Below are positions 28,328 to 36,662 of a DNA stretch of 64,000 nt, piece by piece (positions within the stretch are counted from its first letter, which is position 1; each line of letters begins with the position of its first letter). The translations under genes and the position numbers were made by a program. This DNA is from an uncultured Oscillospiraceae bacterium (GTDB taxonomy: Bacteria > Bacillota > Clostridia > Oscillospirales > Oscillospiraceae), in the NCBI GenBank assembly GCA_947629915.1, contig CANRFN010000006.1:37937-101936 (forward strand), read 5' to 3'. The notes beneath the pieces were generated by a model, which did no database searches, was not told the origin of the DNA, and saw nothing but the letters and a program-made list of their open reading frames with translations.

Positions 28328-30424
28328 ATGAACATATTCGTATCTGCTGATGCTCAGCCCGGCGGGCGGGGCAGTGTCCATATGCCATTCCAAACCATCC
28401 AGGAGGCGGCCAACGTGGCCATGCCGGGGGACATCGTGGTGGTGGGACCGGGCGTCTACCGGGAGTGGGTGGATCCCGTCACCGGCGGCACAGAGGACGC
28501 GCCCATCACCTTCCACGCCCAGGAGGCCGGGCAGGCCGTCATCACCGGCGCCGAGCCCCTCCCCAAGTGGACCCATGTGGCGGGGAACATCTGGACCGCC
28601 CGGGTGTCCAACGAGATCTTCCAGGACCGCAACCCGTACACCACGCTGGTGTCCGGAGACTGGTACATCAAAGACAAGGTGGCCCACCTGGGGGATGTGT
28701 TTCTCAACGGGAAGTCCATGTATGAGGTGACGGGCCCGGAGGGAGTGTATCACCCGGTACAATCCATGGCCTCCTGGGATCCGGACTTCTCCGTGTACAC
28801 CTGGTACTGCAACCAGGACACCCGGAAGAACGAGACCGTGTTTCTCGCCAACTTCCAAGGTCTGGACCCCAACCAGGAGAAGGTGGAGTACTCCGTCCGG
28901 CCCGCCTGCTTCTACCCCAAGCGGGAGGGCGTCAACTACATCACCCTCTCCGGCTTCACCATCTGCATGGCCGCCACCCAGTGGGCCCCGCCCACGGCGT
29001 ACCAGGAGGGCATGGTAGGCCCCCACTGGTCCAAGGGCTGGGTGATCGAGGACTGCGAGATCTACGAGTCCAAGTGCTGCGGCATCTCCCTGGGCAAGTA
29101 CCTCCAGCCCAATAACGACAACAAGTGGCTCCGCTGGAAGTACAAGGACGGCACTCAGACGGAGCGGGAGTGTATCTGCCAGGCCCAGAGAGAGGGCTGG
29201 ACCAAGGAGGCCATCGGCGGGCACACCATTCGCCGGTGCAACATCCACCACTGCGGCCAGACCGGCATCGTGGGCCACCTGGGCGGTGTGTTCTCCACCA
29301 TCGAGGACAACCACATCCACCACATCAACAACAAGCAGAACCTGGCCGGAGCGGAGATCGGGGGCATCAAGATGCATGCCGCCATCGATGTGACGATCCG
29401 CAAGAACCACATCCACCACTGCACCCGGGGCCTCTGGCTGGACTGGCAGGCACAGGGCACCCGCGTCACCGGGAACCTCTTTCACGACAACACCCTCCCC
29501 AACCTGAAGGATGTGACCGAGGTGCCCCAGGAGGCCCTTGTGGGCATGGGAGAGGACATCTTTGTGGAGGTGTCCCACGGCCCCACCCTCATAGACAACA
29601 ACGTCCTCCTCTCCGCCCGGGCGCTGAAACTCTGCAGCCAGGGGGTGGCGGTGATCCACAACCTGATCGGGGGCAGCCTCGCCGCAGTGGGTACGGGTAC
29701 CAACAACGGAGCCAAGACGCTGAGCTCGCCCCGGTACACGCCATACCATGTGCCCCACCGCACGGAGATCGCGGGCTTCATGACATTCCTCCACGGGGAC
29801 GTCCGCTTCTTCAACAACATCTTCGTCCAGCAGCCGGTGCACCCCTTCTTCCAGCCCAGCCTGGACCATCCGCCCGTCCCCAATGACTGGGACGATGGCA
29901 ACTTCCGGGTGGGCACCTGCCCGTACAACGGCTATCCCACCTTCCGGGAGTGGGACAGGGAGTTCGATGGCTACTGCGGCATGGGCAGCCCCGCCTCAGA
30001 CCGGTACTACATGCACCTCCCGGTGTGGTGCAAGGGTAACGTGTACGCCAACGGGGCGAAGCCCTGGGACAAGGAGATGGAGTACACCGTGATGGCAGAT
30101 GCGGTGTACCTGGAACTGGTGGAGAAGGAGGACGGCTGCTTCCTGGAGACGGACCTCTACGACCTCCTGGAGGACCTCCCGGAGACAGACGCCCTGAACA
30201 CGGAGCGCCTGGGGATGGCATTCGAGCCGGAGCAGAAGTTCGAGAACCCGGACGGCACCCCCATCGACTTCAACCTGGACTACAACGGCACCACCCGGAG
30301 CCTGCTGCACCCCATGCCGGGCCCCTTTGAGACCGCCAGTTCCTCCATCCAGTCCCTGGTGGGGAAGGGCTGGCAGTACAAGAACTGCGCCAGCCGCCGC
30401 CTGGACGGAGACGAAGAGGCGTAA
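28328..30424 (+). CDS. GH120 beta-xylosidase, right-handed parallel beta-helix
   Basis: 698 residues; ATG at 28328 with GAAGAGGGAG at 28311-28320. No signal peptide, so a cytoplasmic enzyme. The whole length follows Thermoanaerobacterium XylC (GH120): the opening VSADAQPGGRGSVHMPFQTI, VVVGPGVYREWVDPVTGG, HLGDVFLNGKSMYEVT, WAPPTAYQEGMVGPHWSKGW, GQTGIVGHLGGVFSTIEDNH, GGIKMHAAIDV and LWLDWQAQGTRV. By analogy with XylC (recalled catalytic residues Asp382 and Glu405), Asp372 in LWLDW would be the nucleophile and Glu414 in FVEVSHGP the acid/base. The enzyme should release xylose from imported xylo-oligosaccharides. About 19 extra residues lie between the two catalytic positions compared with XylC. 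No sugar transporter or regulator is adjacent. Confidence 0.87.
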   Translation: MNIFVSADAQPGGRGSVHMPFQTIQEAANVAMPGDIVVVGPGVYREWVDPVTGGTEDAPITFHAQEAGQAVITGAEPLPKWTHVAGNIWTARVSNEIFQDRNPYTTLVSGDWYIKDKVAHLGDVFLNGKSMYEVTGPEGVYHPVQSMASWDPDFSVYTWYCNQDTRKNETVFLANFQGLDPNQEKVEYSVRPACFYPKREGVNYITLSGFTICMAATQWAPPTAYQEGMVGPHWSKGWVIEDCEIYESKCCGISLGKYLQPNNDNKWLRWKYKDGTQTERECICQAQREGWTKEAIGGHTIRRCNIHHCGQTGIVGHLGGVFSTIEDNHIHHINNKQNLAGAEIGGIKMHAAIDVTIRKNHIHHCTRGLWLDWQAQGTRVTGNLFHDNTLPNLKDVTEVPQEALVGMGEDIFVEVSHGPTLIDNNVLLSARALKLCSQGVAVIHNLIGGSLAAVGTGTNNGAKTLSSPRYTPYHVPHRTEIAGFMTFLHGDVRFFNNIFVQQPVHPFFQPSLDHPPVPNDWDDGNFRVGTCPYNGYPTFREWDREFDGYCGMGSPASDRYYMHLPVWCKGNVYANGAKPWDKEMEYTVMADAVYLELVEKEDGCFLETDLYDLLEDLPETDALNTERLGMAFEPEQKFENPDGTPIDFNLDYNGTTRSLLHPMPGPFETASSSIQSLVGKGWQYKNCASRRLDGDEEA

Positions 30425-30434
30425 GAGAAGACAA

Positions 30435-30475
30435 ACGGCACCGCCCGGCGAGAGAAAATCGCCGGGCGGTGCCGT
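30435..30475 (+). terminator. Terminator of the GH120 gene
   Basis: 17-bp perfect GC-rich stem (30435-30451 with 30459-30475) and a seven-base loop, ten bases after the stop codon. Confidence 0.75.
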
Positions 30476-30500
30476 GGTTGCTTCCGGGAACGGTGGGACA

Positions 30501-30539
30501 AAAGAAAACCCCAGAGCACTGAAAATCAATGCTCTGGGG
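30501..30539 (-). terminator. Terminator of the serine tRNA unit
   Basis: On the minus strand a 10-bp stem (CCCCAGAGCA arms, 30509-30518 and 30530-30539) is followed by TTTTCTTTT. It lies directly downstream of tRNA-Ser(GCT). Confidence 0.88.
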
Positions 30540-30541
30540 AG

Positions 30542-30630
30542 CGCAGAAGGAGGGATTTGAACCCTCGCTCGGCTCAACACCGACTACTCCCTTAGCAGGG
30601 GAGCCCCTTCGGCCTCTTGGGTACTTCTGC
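30542..30630 (-). tRNA. tRNA-Ser (anticodon GCT)
   Basis: Class II tRNA of 89 nt. The acceptor stem GCAGAAG pairs with CTTCTGC and the discriminator is G, as expected for serine. The anticodon arm CTCCCCTGCTAAGGGAG places GCT in the loop. There is a long variable arm, and the T-arm carries GGTTCAAATCC. The 3' CCA is not encoded. It reads AGC/AGU codons and is cotranscribed with the tRNA-Ser 30 nt upstream. Confidence 0.95.
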
Positions 30631-30660
30631 AGGTCGAATGATCGAAGATCTGAAATTGTT

Positions 30661-30747
30661 TGGCGGAGAGAGTGGGATTCGAACCCACGGCCCTTTCGGG
30701 TCACCGGTTTTCAAGACCGGCTCCTTAAACCACTCGGACACCTCTCC
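30661..30747 (-). tRNA. tRNA-Ser (anticodon TGA)
   Basis: Class II tRNA. The 5' end GGAGAGG pairs with TCTCTCC (last pair G-U), the anticodon loop CTTGAAA gives TGA, a long variable arm is present, and the T-arm contains GGTTCGAATCC. The discriminator is G and the 3' CCA is encoded (30661-30663). It reads UCN codons. Confidence 0.95.
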
Positions 30748-30772
30748 AAAGCAGCTCTCAAACGCATGAGGT

Positions 30773-30801
30773 ATACTAGCAGATTTCCGGGGCGCTGTCA
30801 A
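30773..30801 (-). promoter_or_regulatory. Promoter of the serine tRNA pair
   Basis: TTGACA (30796-30801), 17 bases, TAGTAT (30773-30778) on the minus strand. This puts transcription about 20 bases before tRNA-Ser(TGA). Confidence 0.8.
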
Positions 30802-30875
30802 GGAGAAATTTTCAGGAATTTGCAGGAAAATTCTGACAAATCTGAAAAGAACCGCTATTTTGGCTGCCGCCCTGT

Positions 30876-32417
30876 CTACGCCAGGGCGGCAGCGCCGAAT
30901 TGGAAGGCCAACAGGAGCACCGTGAGCACCGCCGGGACGGTGAGGGTGTCGTCCCCGTTGCGGGTGATGAGCTCGGTGTACGCCCCGCCGAGGGAGGCGA
31001 TGAAGGCTGTGAGCAGCACCACAGGTAGGGACTGATCTGTGAGACAGAGAAGGCAGACGGTGCCGGTGAGCATGGAGACTGCCACCATGGACAGGGAGCC
31101 CTCCCAGGTCTTCTTGGGGTCTGCCAGGGGGAGATGGGTGGGGTGCTTGCCAAACCGCTGTCCGATGAGACCCGCCGCCGCATCCCCCATGCCCCACATG
31201 AGAATGGCGGTGGCGGCGATGGACCGGCTCTGGAAGAGACCCCAGGACACGGCCACCAGGGCGGCATCCGTGAAGAACAGGAGCAGCAGGCTCCGGCAGA
31301 TCTCCCCGGGCTTCTTCTGAGTGAGCAGCTCCGCAAAGCCAGACCAGCGCTGCAGGAGGGTGAGCGGCGGGTAGATGAGAACGGCAAAGAGGGCCAGGGT
31401 GATGGCCGCCGCCTGCCAGTTGTCCGCCAACAGGATCACAATGGTGGAGCAGAGAAAGGCCACCGCGTGGAGCATCTTCCGAAAGACGGGCTTGGGGATG
31501 GCCACAAAGAAGTGGTGGACCGTGAGGAGAATGGCGGCTGCCGGGATCACAAAAGCCAGCAGGTGGCCGAAGCTCTTCAGGATTGAGAAGATGTATGGGA
31601 TCTTGGCGAGGTACTCCCGGTAGTGGAGTATGATCAGTGCCCCGCCCATCACGGTGAGAATGGCACCGGTGACGAGCCCCACTGTCCTGCTGTCCACCCG
31701 GTTGGCAAACCGGGCGGAGTATAACGATGCCGCAGTGGCGGTTGCCATGCAGAGGAGCAGCACCGGCCAGCGCTCCAGCACGATGGCCGGGTGGATCACG
31801 ATGTGGCTGATGGAGGCGATGAGGGCGGTAAACGTCATGATGAAGGTGCTGGTGCCCACGGCGGTCTTCAGCTCCATGCCCAGAAAGGCGGTGAACACCA
31901 CCAGCATCATCATCCCGCCGCCGGTGCCCACAAACCCGGTGCCGAAGCCGATGGTGAGCCCGAAAAACAGGGAGATGGCGATGCCCTTGGCGTCCAGCTT
32001 CTCCCCCTTGGATGCTGTAGTCTCCCGCTGGGTGTCCGGATTCACGAGAAACCGGATGCCGATGCAGAAGGTGAGAAAGAGGGTGAAGCTGCCGAGGACC
32101 ACATTGCCCGCTTTCCAGGCCGCAAAGCTGCCCAGGGTGCACATGGACACGATGCAGGCCAGCATGACCCAGCCCCGCTTCAAGTCGATGTTCTTATGGC
32201 GGATGTAGGTGGCGGCGGAGACCGCAGAGCCCAGGATGTCCGAGGCCAGGGCGATGGCGGTGGCCTGGTATGCCCCCGTCTCCCCGGAGAAGGAGGGACA
32301 GAGCACGATGAGCAGCGGCACCATCACCGTGGCGGCGGAGAGGCCCGCGAGCCCGGTGCCCACGCCGGCTAGTACGGCGGCGACAATGTAGATGAAATAC
32401 TCCCAAACGATGCCCAT
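30876..32417 (-). CDS. TSUP (TauE/SafE) permease fused to a DGK1/SEC59/phytol-kinase-type CTP-dependent lipid kinase
   Basis: 513 residues in one uninterrupted frame; ATG preceded by AAGGAGGT. Residues 1-265 form a TSUP anion-exporter domain: AAVLAGVGTGLAGLSAATVM opens the first half and GFGTGFVGTGGGMMMLVVF the second, the duplicated Gly-rich signature of TauE/SafE. Residues about 285-513 form a second polytopic domain with RKMLHAVAFL, MGDAAAGLIGQRFGK, DPKKTWEGS and ITRNGDDTLTVP. These match the conserved Lys-His, GD, KTxEGS and DN/DDxxxP motifs of CTP-dependent diacylglycerol, dolichol and phytol kinases. A TSUP protein alone is about 250-270 residues and such kinases about 200-230, so the length fits a true fusion. 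Activity of either half is inferred. It is cotranscribed with the small gene upstream. Confidence 0.82.
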   Translation of the reverse strand: MGIVWEYFIYIVAAVLAGVGTGLAGLSAATVMVPLLIVLCPSFSGETGAYQATAIALASDILGSAVSAATYIRHKNIDLKRGWVMLACIVSMCTLGSFAAWKAGNVVLGSFTLFLTFCIGIRFLVNPDTQRETTASKGEKLDAKGIAISLFFGLTIGFGTGFVGTGGGMMMLVVFTAFLGMELKTAVGTSTFIMTFTALIASISHIVIHPAIVLERWPVLLLCMATATAASLYSARFANRVDSRTVGLVTGAILTVMGGALIILHYREYLAKIPYIFSILKSFGHLLAFVIPAAAILLTVHHFFVAIPKPVFRKMLHAVAFLCSTIVILLADNWQAAAITLALFAVLIYPPLTLLQRWSGFAELLTQKKPGEICRSLLLLFFTDAALVAVSWGLFQSRSIAATAILMWGMGDAAAGLIGQRFGKHPTHLPLADPKKTWEGSLSMVAVSMLTGTVCLLCLTDQSLPVVLLTAFIASLGGAYTELITRNGDDTLTVPAVLTVLLLAFQFGAAALA

Positions 32418-32451
32418 AGAGCAACCTCCTTACAGGTCCAGGCCGTGGGTT

Positions 32452-32664
32452 TTACGCCTCTTCGTCTTCCGTTGCTGTCTCCTCCTCCACAGGGCCCCGG
32501 AGGCGGACGTAGACCAGGCAGCAGATGGAACTGGCGATGGCGCCGAAGACGCAGAGGGCCGGGGTGCCGTCCCCGTGGAGGGCGATCACCCGGGCGCCGT
32601 CTGCGATGCCGAGGACGCCGAAGAGCGGAGAGAGGACCATGAGGACTTGCGGCAGACGTTCCAT
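32452..32664 (-). CDS. Small membrane protein, unknown function
   Basis: 70 residues; ATG at 32664 follows a strong AGGAGGT (32671-32677). There are two hydrophobic segments (VLMVLSPLFGVLGIADGA and ALCVFGAIASSICCLVYV) and an acidic tail (EEETATEDEEA). It is the first gene of a two-gene unit, ending 34 bases before the TSUP-kinase start, so it may be a partner subunit of that protein. No family is recognised. Confidence 0.7.
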   Translation of the reverse strand: MERLPQVLMVLSPLFGVLGIADGARVIALHGDGTPALCVFGAIASSICCLVYVRLRGPVEEETATEDEEA

Positions 32665-32875
32665 AGGGCACCTCCTGGGAGAGCGTGGCAGAGAAGAACT
32701 GAGAAAGGCGTGGAATCCTTGCGGTCGATCTTATCACGTTCCGAGGCGCCTTGCAAGGGCGGAGATCGACCTGTTTTCACACCGTTTGCGATGGAAATGG
32801 ACTGGAAATTGCGGATCCCCTGGGGGAGATCGGTGAAATTCGGAGGAAAATTCGGATTCATTCCGAAATTCCCTC

Positions 32876-32904
32876 TTGACAGATCGCCCTCCATCCGCTA
32901 CTAT
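32876..32904 (+). promoter_or_regulatory. leuA promoter
   Basis: TTGACA (32876-32881), 17 bases, TACTAT (32899-32904), just before the T-box leader. The 210 bases before it, up to the divergent small gene, hold nothing I recognise. Confidence 0.8.
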
Positions 32905-32910
32905 ACATCC

Positions 32911-33206
32911 TGCGAAAGGCGCTGATGGGGGGAAGGCACGGAAAGTCCCGCTCAGAGAACCGGCGGTTGGTGCGAGCCGGTGCGGGGGTACGTGCGGATA
33001 CTGGCCCCGGAGCTGCCGTCCCGAACCGATATCCTGTATGGGGAGACCTGTACGGGAGATGCAGTAGGGGCGGACGGGTGATCCCGTTACAGGTCGCGGC
33101 CTTGTTGGAGGCCTGGAGCGCATCTCGGGTGACCGGATGCGGAATTAGGGTGGTACCGCGTATGATTACGCCCCTGACAAATTATACTGTCGGGGGCGTT
33201 TTGTTG
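32911..33206 (+). promoter_or_regulatory. T-box leader controlling leuA
   Basis: The canonical T-box AATTAGGGTGGTACCGCG is at 33143-33160, with TGGT in the antiterminator bulge to pair with uncharged tRNA NCCA. The stem I distal features AGAGA and GGTGCGAGCC are at 32952-32978. An intrinsic terminator (33168-33179 with 33188-33199, then TTTTGTTG) overlaps the region. The specifier is tentatively CTG (Leu) at 33001-33003, preceded by GATA and followed by GCCCCGGAGC. Uncharged tRNA-Leu should favour antitermination and leuA expression. The T-box identity is firm; the exact specifier is less sure. Confidence 0.95.
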
Positions 33207-33235
33207 TCCCCCAGACATTCAAAGGAGAATGTTGT

Positions 33236-34936
33236 ATGTATCTCAAGCCCGGTTTTCAGAAGTATTATCCCTTTGTGCCCCAGCCCATCGAAAACCGCAC
33301 CTGGCCGGACAAGGTGATCACCAAGGCCCCGGTGTGGTGCTCGGTGGACCTCCGGGACGGCAACCAGGCCCTCATCGACCCCATGAACCTCCAGGAGAAG
33401 CTGGAGTACTTCCACACCCTGGTGGACATCGGCGTGAAGGAGATCGAGATCGGCTTCCCCTCTGCCAGCGAGACGGAGTATGAGATCTGCCGGGAGCTCA
33501 TTGAGGGCAACCACATCCCGGACGATGTCACCATCCAGGTGCTGGTCCAGGCCCGGGAGCACCTGATCCGCAAGACCTTTGAGGCCATCCAGGGCGCCAA
33601 GCACGTCATCCTCCACTTCTACAACTCCACCTCCACCCTCCAGCGGAAAGTGGTGTTCCACATGGACTGCGATGGCATCACCAAGATCGCCACAGACGCC
33701 GCAGACCTGATCTACACCATGGCCCAGCCCCTCATCGAAGAGGGCATGGACCTCCGCTTCGAGTACTCCCCGGAGTCCTTCATGGGCACCGAGATGGACT
33801 ACGCCGTGGAGATCTGCGCCGCCGTGCTGGACCACCTCCACGCCACCGCAGACAACCCCACCATCCTGAACCTCCCCACCACCGTGGAGAACTGCATGCC
33901 CAACCAGTTTGCAGACATGCTGGAGTACTTCATCCGCAAGCTCCCCGGCCGGGAGCGGGCCATCATCTCCCTCCACCCCCACAACGACCGCGGCACCGGC
34001 GTGGCCACCACCGAGATGGGCCTCCTGGCCGGCGCGGAGCGGGTGGAGGCCACCCTCTTCGGCAACGGCGAGCGCACCGGCAACGTGGACATGGTGACCC
34101 TGGCCATGAACATGTACACCCAGGGGGTAGACCCCAAACTGGACTTCTCCCACATCAACAAGGTGCGGGACATGTACGAGCGCTGCACCAAGATGAAGGT
34201 GGGCGAGCGGCAGCCCTACGTGGGCGAGCTGGTGTTCACTGCCTTCTCCGGCTCCCACCAGGACGCCATCAACAAGGGTTTTGACTACACCGAGCAGTCC
34301 GGCACCGGCATGTGGGATGTGCCCTACCTCCCCATAGACCCCACAGACCTGGGCCGGGAGTACGAGCCCGTGCGCATCAACTCCCAGTCCGGCAAGGGCG
34401 GCGCCGCCTTTATCATGCACCACAAGTTCGGCTACGACATGCCCAAGGCCATGCACCCGGAGTTCGGCGCCATCGTCCAGCGGGAGTCCGATCGGCTGGG
34501 CAAGGAGCTCAAGCCGGAGCAGCTCTTCGAACTCTTCGACAACGAGTACCTCTCCGCCCCCAAGACCTATCAGCTGGAGGCCCACCGCTTCGAGGAGAGC
34601 GGCCGCCACGGCGTGGCCAGCAAGGTCCGCTTTGACGGCGAGATCGGCTACAAGGGCAAAGTGATGCACGCCTCCGGGGAGGGCACCGGCCCCATCGATG
34701 CCTTCTTCAACGCCATCCAGGCCCTGCCGGAGGGCGCCGTCCAGGGCTACGAGTTTGTGGACTACAAAGAGCACGCCATGTCCTCCGGCTCGGACACCCA
34801 GGCCGTCTGTTACATCCAGCTCCGGGATCCCCAAGGCAGAGACGTGTTCGGCGTGGGCAAGAGCCACAACATCAACCGCGCCTCTCTCCGGGCTATCCTC
34901 AACGCCATCAACCGCTCCCTGCTCCACGAGGCCTAA
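33236..34936 (+). CDS. leuA: 2-isopropylmalate synthase
   Basis: 566 residues; ATG at 33236 with AAGGAG at 33222-33227. It condenses acetyl-CoA with 2-oxoisovalerate in the first committed step of leucine synthesis. The catalytic TIM barrel shows VDLRDGNQALIDPM near the N-terminus, the metal-binding SLHPHNDRGTGVA, and NGERTGNVD. The length and the ENRTWPDK opening match the long type 2 LeuA (IPMS2) form. The C-terminal 130 residues are the regulatory LeuA-dimer domain (HASGEGTGPIDAFFNAI). Expression is gated by the T-box leader. The other leu genes are not adjacent. Confidence 0.96.
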   Translation: MYLKPGFQKYYPFVPQPIENRTWPDKVITKAPVWCSVDLRDGNQALIDPMNLQEKLEYFHTLVDIGVKEIEIGFPSASETEYEICRELIEGNHIPDDVTIQVLVQAREHLIRKTFEAIQGAKHVILHFYNSTSTLQRKVVFHMDCDGITKIATDAADLIYTMAQPLIEEGMDLRFEYSPESFMGTEMDYAVEICAAVLDHLHATADNPTILNLPTTVENCMPNQFADMLEYFIRKLPGRERAIISLHPHNDRGTGVATTEMGLLAGAERVEATLFGNGERTGNVDMVTLAMNMYTQGVDPKLDFSHINKVRDMYERCTKMKVGERQPYVGELVFTAFSGSHQDAINKGFDYTEQSGTGMWDVPYLPIDPTDLGREYEPVRINSQSGKGGAAFIMHHKFGYDMPKAMHPEFGAIVQRESDRLGKELKPEQLFELFDNEYLSAPKTYQLEAHRFEESGRHGVASKVRFDGEIGYKGKVMHASGEGTGPIDAFFNAIQALPEGAVQGYEFVDYKEHAMSSGSDTQAVCYIQLRDPQGRDVFGVGKSHNINRASLRAILNAINRSLLHEA

Positions 34937-34943
34937 GACACAA

Positions 34944-34973
34944 AAGGCGCCCCGCCGGGTGGCGGGGCGCCTT
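34944..34973. terminator. Terminator shared by leuA and the convergent small gene
   Basis: A 13-bp perfect stem (34944-34956 with 34961-34973) with a GGGT loop and short A/T flanks on both sides lies between two convergent genes. Confidence 0.75.
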
Positions 34974-34992
34974 GCTGAAATCGCGTTGCAGC

Positions 34993-35220
34993 TCACTTCT
35001 TGCCGAAGAGACCGCCCAGGCCCTTGATGGCGCCGCCGATGTTGTCTGCGGTGAGCTTGGCCTTGATCCCAGAGACAATGCCGTTGATCTGATCCTCTGG
35101 CAGATCCAGGCCGGTGATCTTCTCCACGGCAGCCACCGGATCTCTCAGGAAGAGCTCCTTCAGGGATTCGTCCTTCTGCAGCTTTTCCAGAGTGTCTTCG
35201 ATGATCTTCTTAATATCCAA
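34993..35220 (-). CDS. Small conserved-type protein of unknown function
   Basis: 75 residues starting with TTG at 35220; AAGGAGG lies 11 bases upstream and no ATG is available. The protein is helical and charged (DIKKIIEDTLEKLQKDESLK), with a central LRDPVAAVEKITGLDLPEDQ stretch and a Gly/Phe-rich basic tail (GGLFGKK). This layout recurs in small uncharacterised clostridial proteins as I recall them, but I assign no function. It has no signal peptide or membrane segment. Single-gene unit convergent with leuA. Confidence 0.75.
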   Translation of the reverse strand: MDIKKIIEDTLEKLQKDESLKELFLRDPVAAVEKITGLDLPEDQINGIVSGIKAKLTADNIGGAIKGLGGLFGKK

Positions 35221-35364
35221 AACGATGCTCGCCTCCTTTCAAGTGCCGTATTATACGCCCAGTGGGGGAACATTGTACAGGGGGAGAGCGGAAATTTCGG
35301 GCCGGGGCGCACAATCGGCGCCACTGGCCTATTCAATCCTTGCACGATAATGGGGGAATTTGCT

Positions 35365-36189
35365 ATGAAAAAAGTGGCTTTTATCGGAACCGGCAACATG
35401 GGCGGCGCCCTTGCCACAGCAGCCGTTGCCGCCATCGGGCCGGAGGAAGTGGTGCTGTCTAACCGGACCCGGGAGAAGGCGGCACAGCTCGCTGCCAAAC
35501 TGGGATGCCTCGCCGGCAGCAATGAAGATGCCGTCCGCAGTGCGGAGTACATCTTCCTGGGGGTAAAGCCCAACATGCTCATGGGGCTGCTGGACAGCCT
35601 TGCCCCGGTGCTGGCAGAGTGCCACGCCAAGGGAGAGGACAAGGTCCTGGTGTCCATGGCGGCGGGTGTCCACATTGCAGACATCGCAGCCCGGGTGCAG
35701 AGCGCGGGCTATGCTGTTCCGGTCCTCCGGATCATGCCCAACCTCTGCGTGCTGGTGGACGCCGGGGTAACGGCACTGTGCGCTCCAGAGGGAACGCCCG
35801 AGGAGTATCTCCAGACCGTGGAGACCGTTCTGGGCAGCTCCGGCAAGGTGGTGCGCATCCCGGAGGCGAAGATCGATGCCTTCTCCGCTGTGGCCGGCTG
35901 CGGCCCAGCCTATATGTACATGTGCCTGGAGGCCATGGCGGACGGCGGCGTGGCAGCTGGCCTCACCCGTGCCGAGGCACAGCAGTTTGCCGCGCTCACC
36001 ATGATGGGCTCTGCCGCCATGGTGCTGGGTACCGGCATGCACCCCGGTGCCCTGAAGGACAACGTCTGCTCTCCCGGCGGTTCCACCATCGCAGGAGTGG
36101 CAGCTTTGGAGCGCCACGGGTTCCGGGCCGCCTTGATCGATGCCGTGCTGGCGGCGTGGGAGAAGGGCAAGGCCCTGGGGAAGGCATAA
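35365..36189 (+). CDS. proC: Pyrroline-5-carboxylate reductase
   Basis: 274 residues; ATG at 35365 with GGGGGA eight bases upstream (a longer open frame lacks a ribosome site). It reduces 1-pyrroline-5-carboxylate to L-proline with NAD(P)H. The N-terminal Rossmann fold begins KKVAFIGTGNMGGALATA, with SNRTREKA after beta-2 and FLGVKPNML. The C-terminal catalytic/dimer domain has VAGCGPAYMYMCLEAMADGG and KDNVCSPGGSTIAGVAALE, the P5CR signature. Usual length for the family. Single gene with its own terminator. Confidence 0.96.
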   Translation: MKKVAFIGTGNMGGALATAAVAAIGPEEVVLSNRTREKAAQLAAKLGCLAGSNEDAVRSAEYIFLGVKPNMLMGLLDSLAPVLAECHAKGEDKVLVSMAAGVHIADIAARVQSAGYAVPVLRIMPNLCVLVDAGVTALCAPEGTPEEYLQTVETVLGSSGKVVRIPEAKIDAFSAVAGCGPAYMYMCLEAMADGGVAAGLTRAEAQQFAALTMMGSAAMVLGTGMHPGALKDNVCSPGGSTIAGVAALERHGFRAALIDAVLAAWEKGKALGKA

Positions 36190-36223
36190 GGCGGCACGAT
36201 ACGAGTAGCTGATCGAATGGATG

Positions 36224-36258
36224 TGCCCCGCACCGGGAGACTGGTGCGGGGCATTTTT
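36224..36258 (+). terminator. proC terminator
   Basis: 11-bp perfect stem (36224-36234 with 36243-36253), eight-base loop and a five-T run. Confidence 0.88.
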
Positions 36259-36361
36259 CATGGGGTGCTTGGGTGTAGTGGAATGGTGGACAAGGCAGCA
36301 GCCAACAGGAAGGTGGCGATTTCTACGTGCACGGAGCTGAGCAAGACCAATACTGTCTAGT

Positions 36362-36426
36362 AAAGAAAAATCGCGGGGAAGCTGCAAGCAGCCCCTCCGC
36401 GTAAAAAGACTTGCGCCTTTTTTGCC
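36362..36426 (-). ncRNA. Candidate small RNA, copy 1 of 3
   Basis: Predicted minus-strand RNA of about 65 nt. Hairpin 1 has arms AAAAAGGC/GTCTTTTT around a GCAA loop. Hairpin 2 has outer arms CGCGG/CCGCG and inner arms GCTGC/GCAGC. It ends in ATTTTTCTTT, as expected for intrinsic termination. Copies 2 and 3 share the layout. One outer pair is G-C here and A-U in the others, which supports a conserved RNA structure. No open frame. Function unknown. Confidence 0.72.
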
Positions 36427-36432
36427 GTGCTG

Positions 36433-36462
36433 AATATACACCAATGGGAGCAGTGATGTCAA
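36433..36462 (-). promoter_or_regulatory. Promoter of small-RNA copy 1
   Basis: TTGACA (36457-36462), 18 bases, TATATT (36433-36438) on the minus strand. Confidence 0.78.
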
Positions 36463-36559
36463 GAGGGCGCGTGAGATTGCAACTTATTTCCGGGATAGCC
36501 CTTTGACAGGTAGTATGTCGTACCAGTTTGCCGCTGAACATACTTCTACTATTCTGTCC

Positions 36560-36627
36560 AAAAGAAAAATCGCAGAGAAGCTGCAAGCAGCCCCTCTGCG
36601 TAAAAAAGACATGTGTCTTTTTGAGCT
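36560..36627 (-). ncRNA. Candidate small RNA, copy 2 of 3
   Basis: Same design as copy 1. Hairpin 1 is AAAAAGAC/GTCTTTTT with an ACAT loop. Hairpin 2 has outer arms CGCAG/CTGCG continuing through A-U, G-C and two G-U pairs into GCTGC/GCAGC. It ends in ATTTTTCTTTT. This is the most completely paired copy. The predicted start is about 7 nt after the TATGCT box. Confidence 0.72.
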
Positions 36628-36633
36628 GTGCTA

Positions 36634-36662
36634 AGCATACACCTTGGAAAGGACGATGTCAA
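36634..36662 (-). promoter_or_regulatory. Promoter of small-RNA copy 2
   Basis: TTGACA (36657-36662), 17 bases, TATGCT (36634-36639) on the minus strand. About 15 bases upstream of the -35 box, GGAAAATAAGATGTGATC resembles the same position in copy 1. Confidence 0.75.

Noticed and set aside
27947..29869. Minus-strand frame of about 640 codons over the GH120 gene
   Set aside because: Antisense shadow; the plus-strand product matches GH120 over its whole length.
33182..34996. Minus-strand frame of about 600 codons over leuA
   Set aside because: Antisense shadow of a gene with firm homology and a T-box leader.
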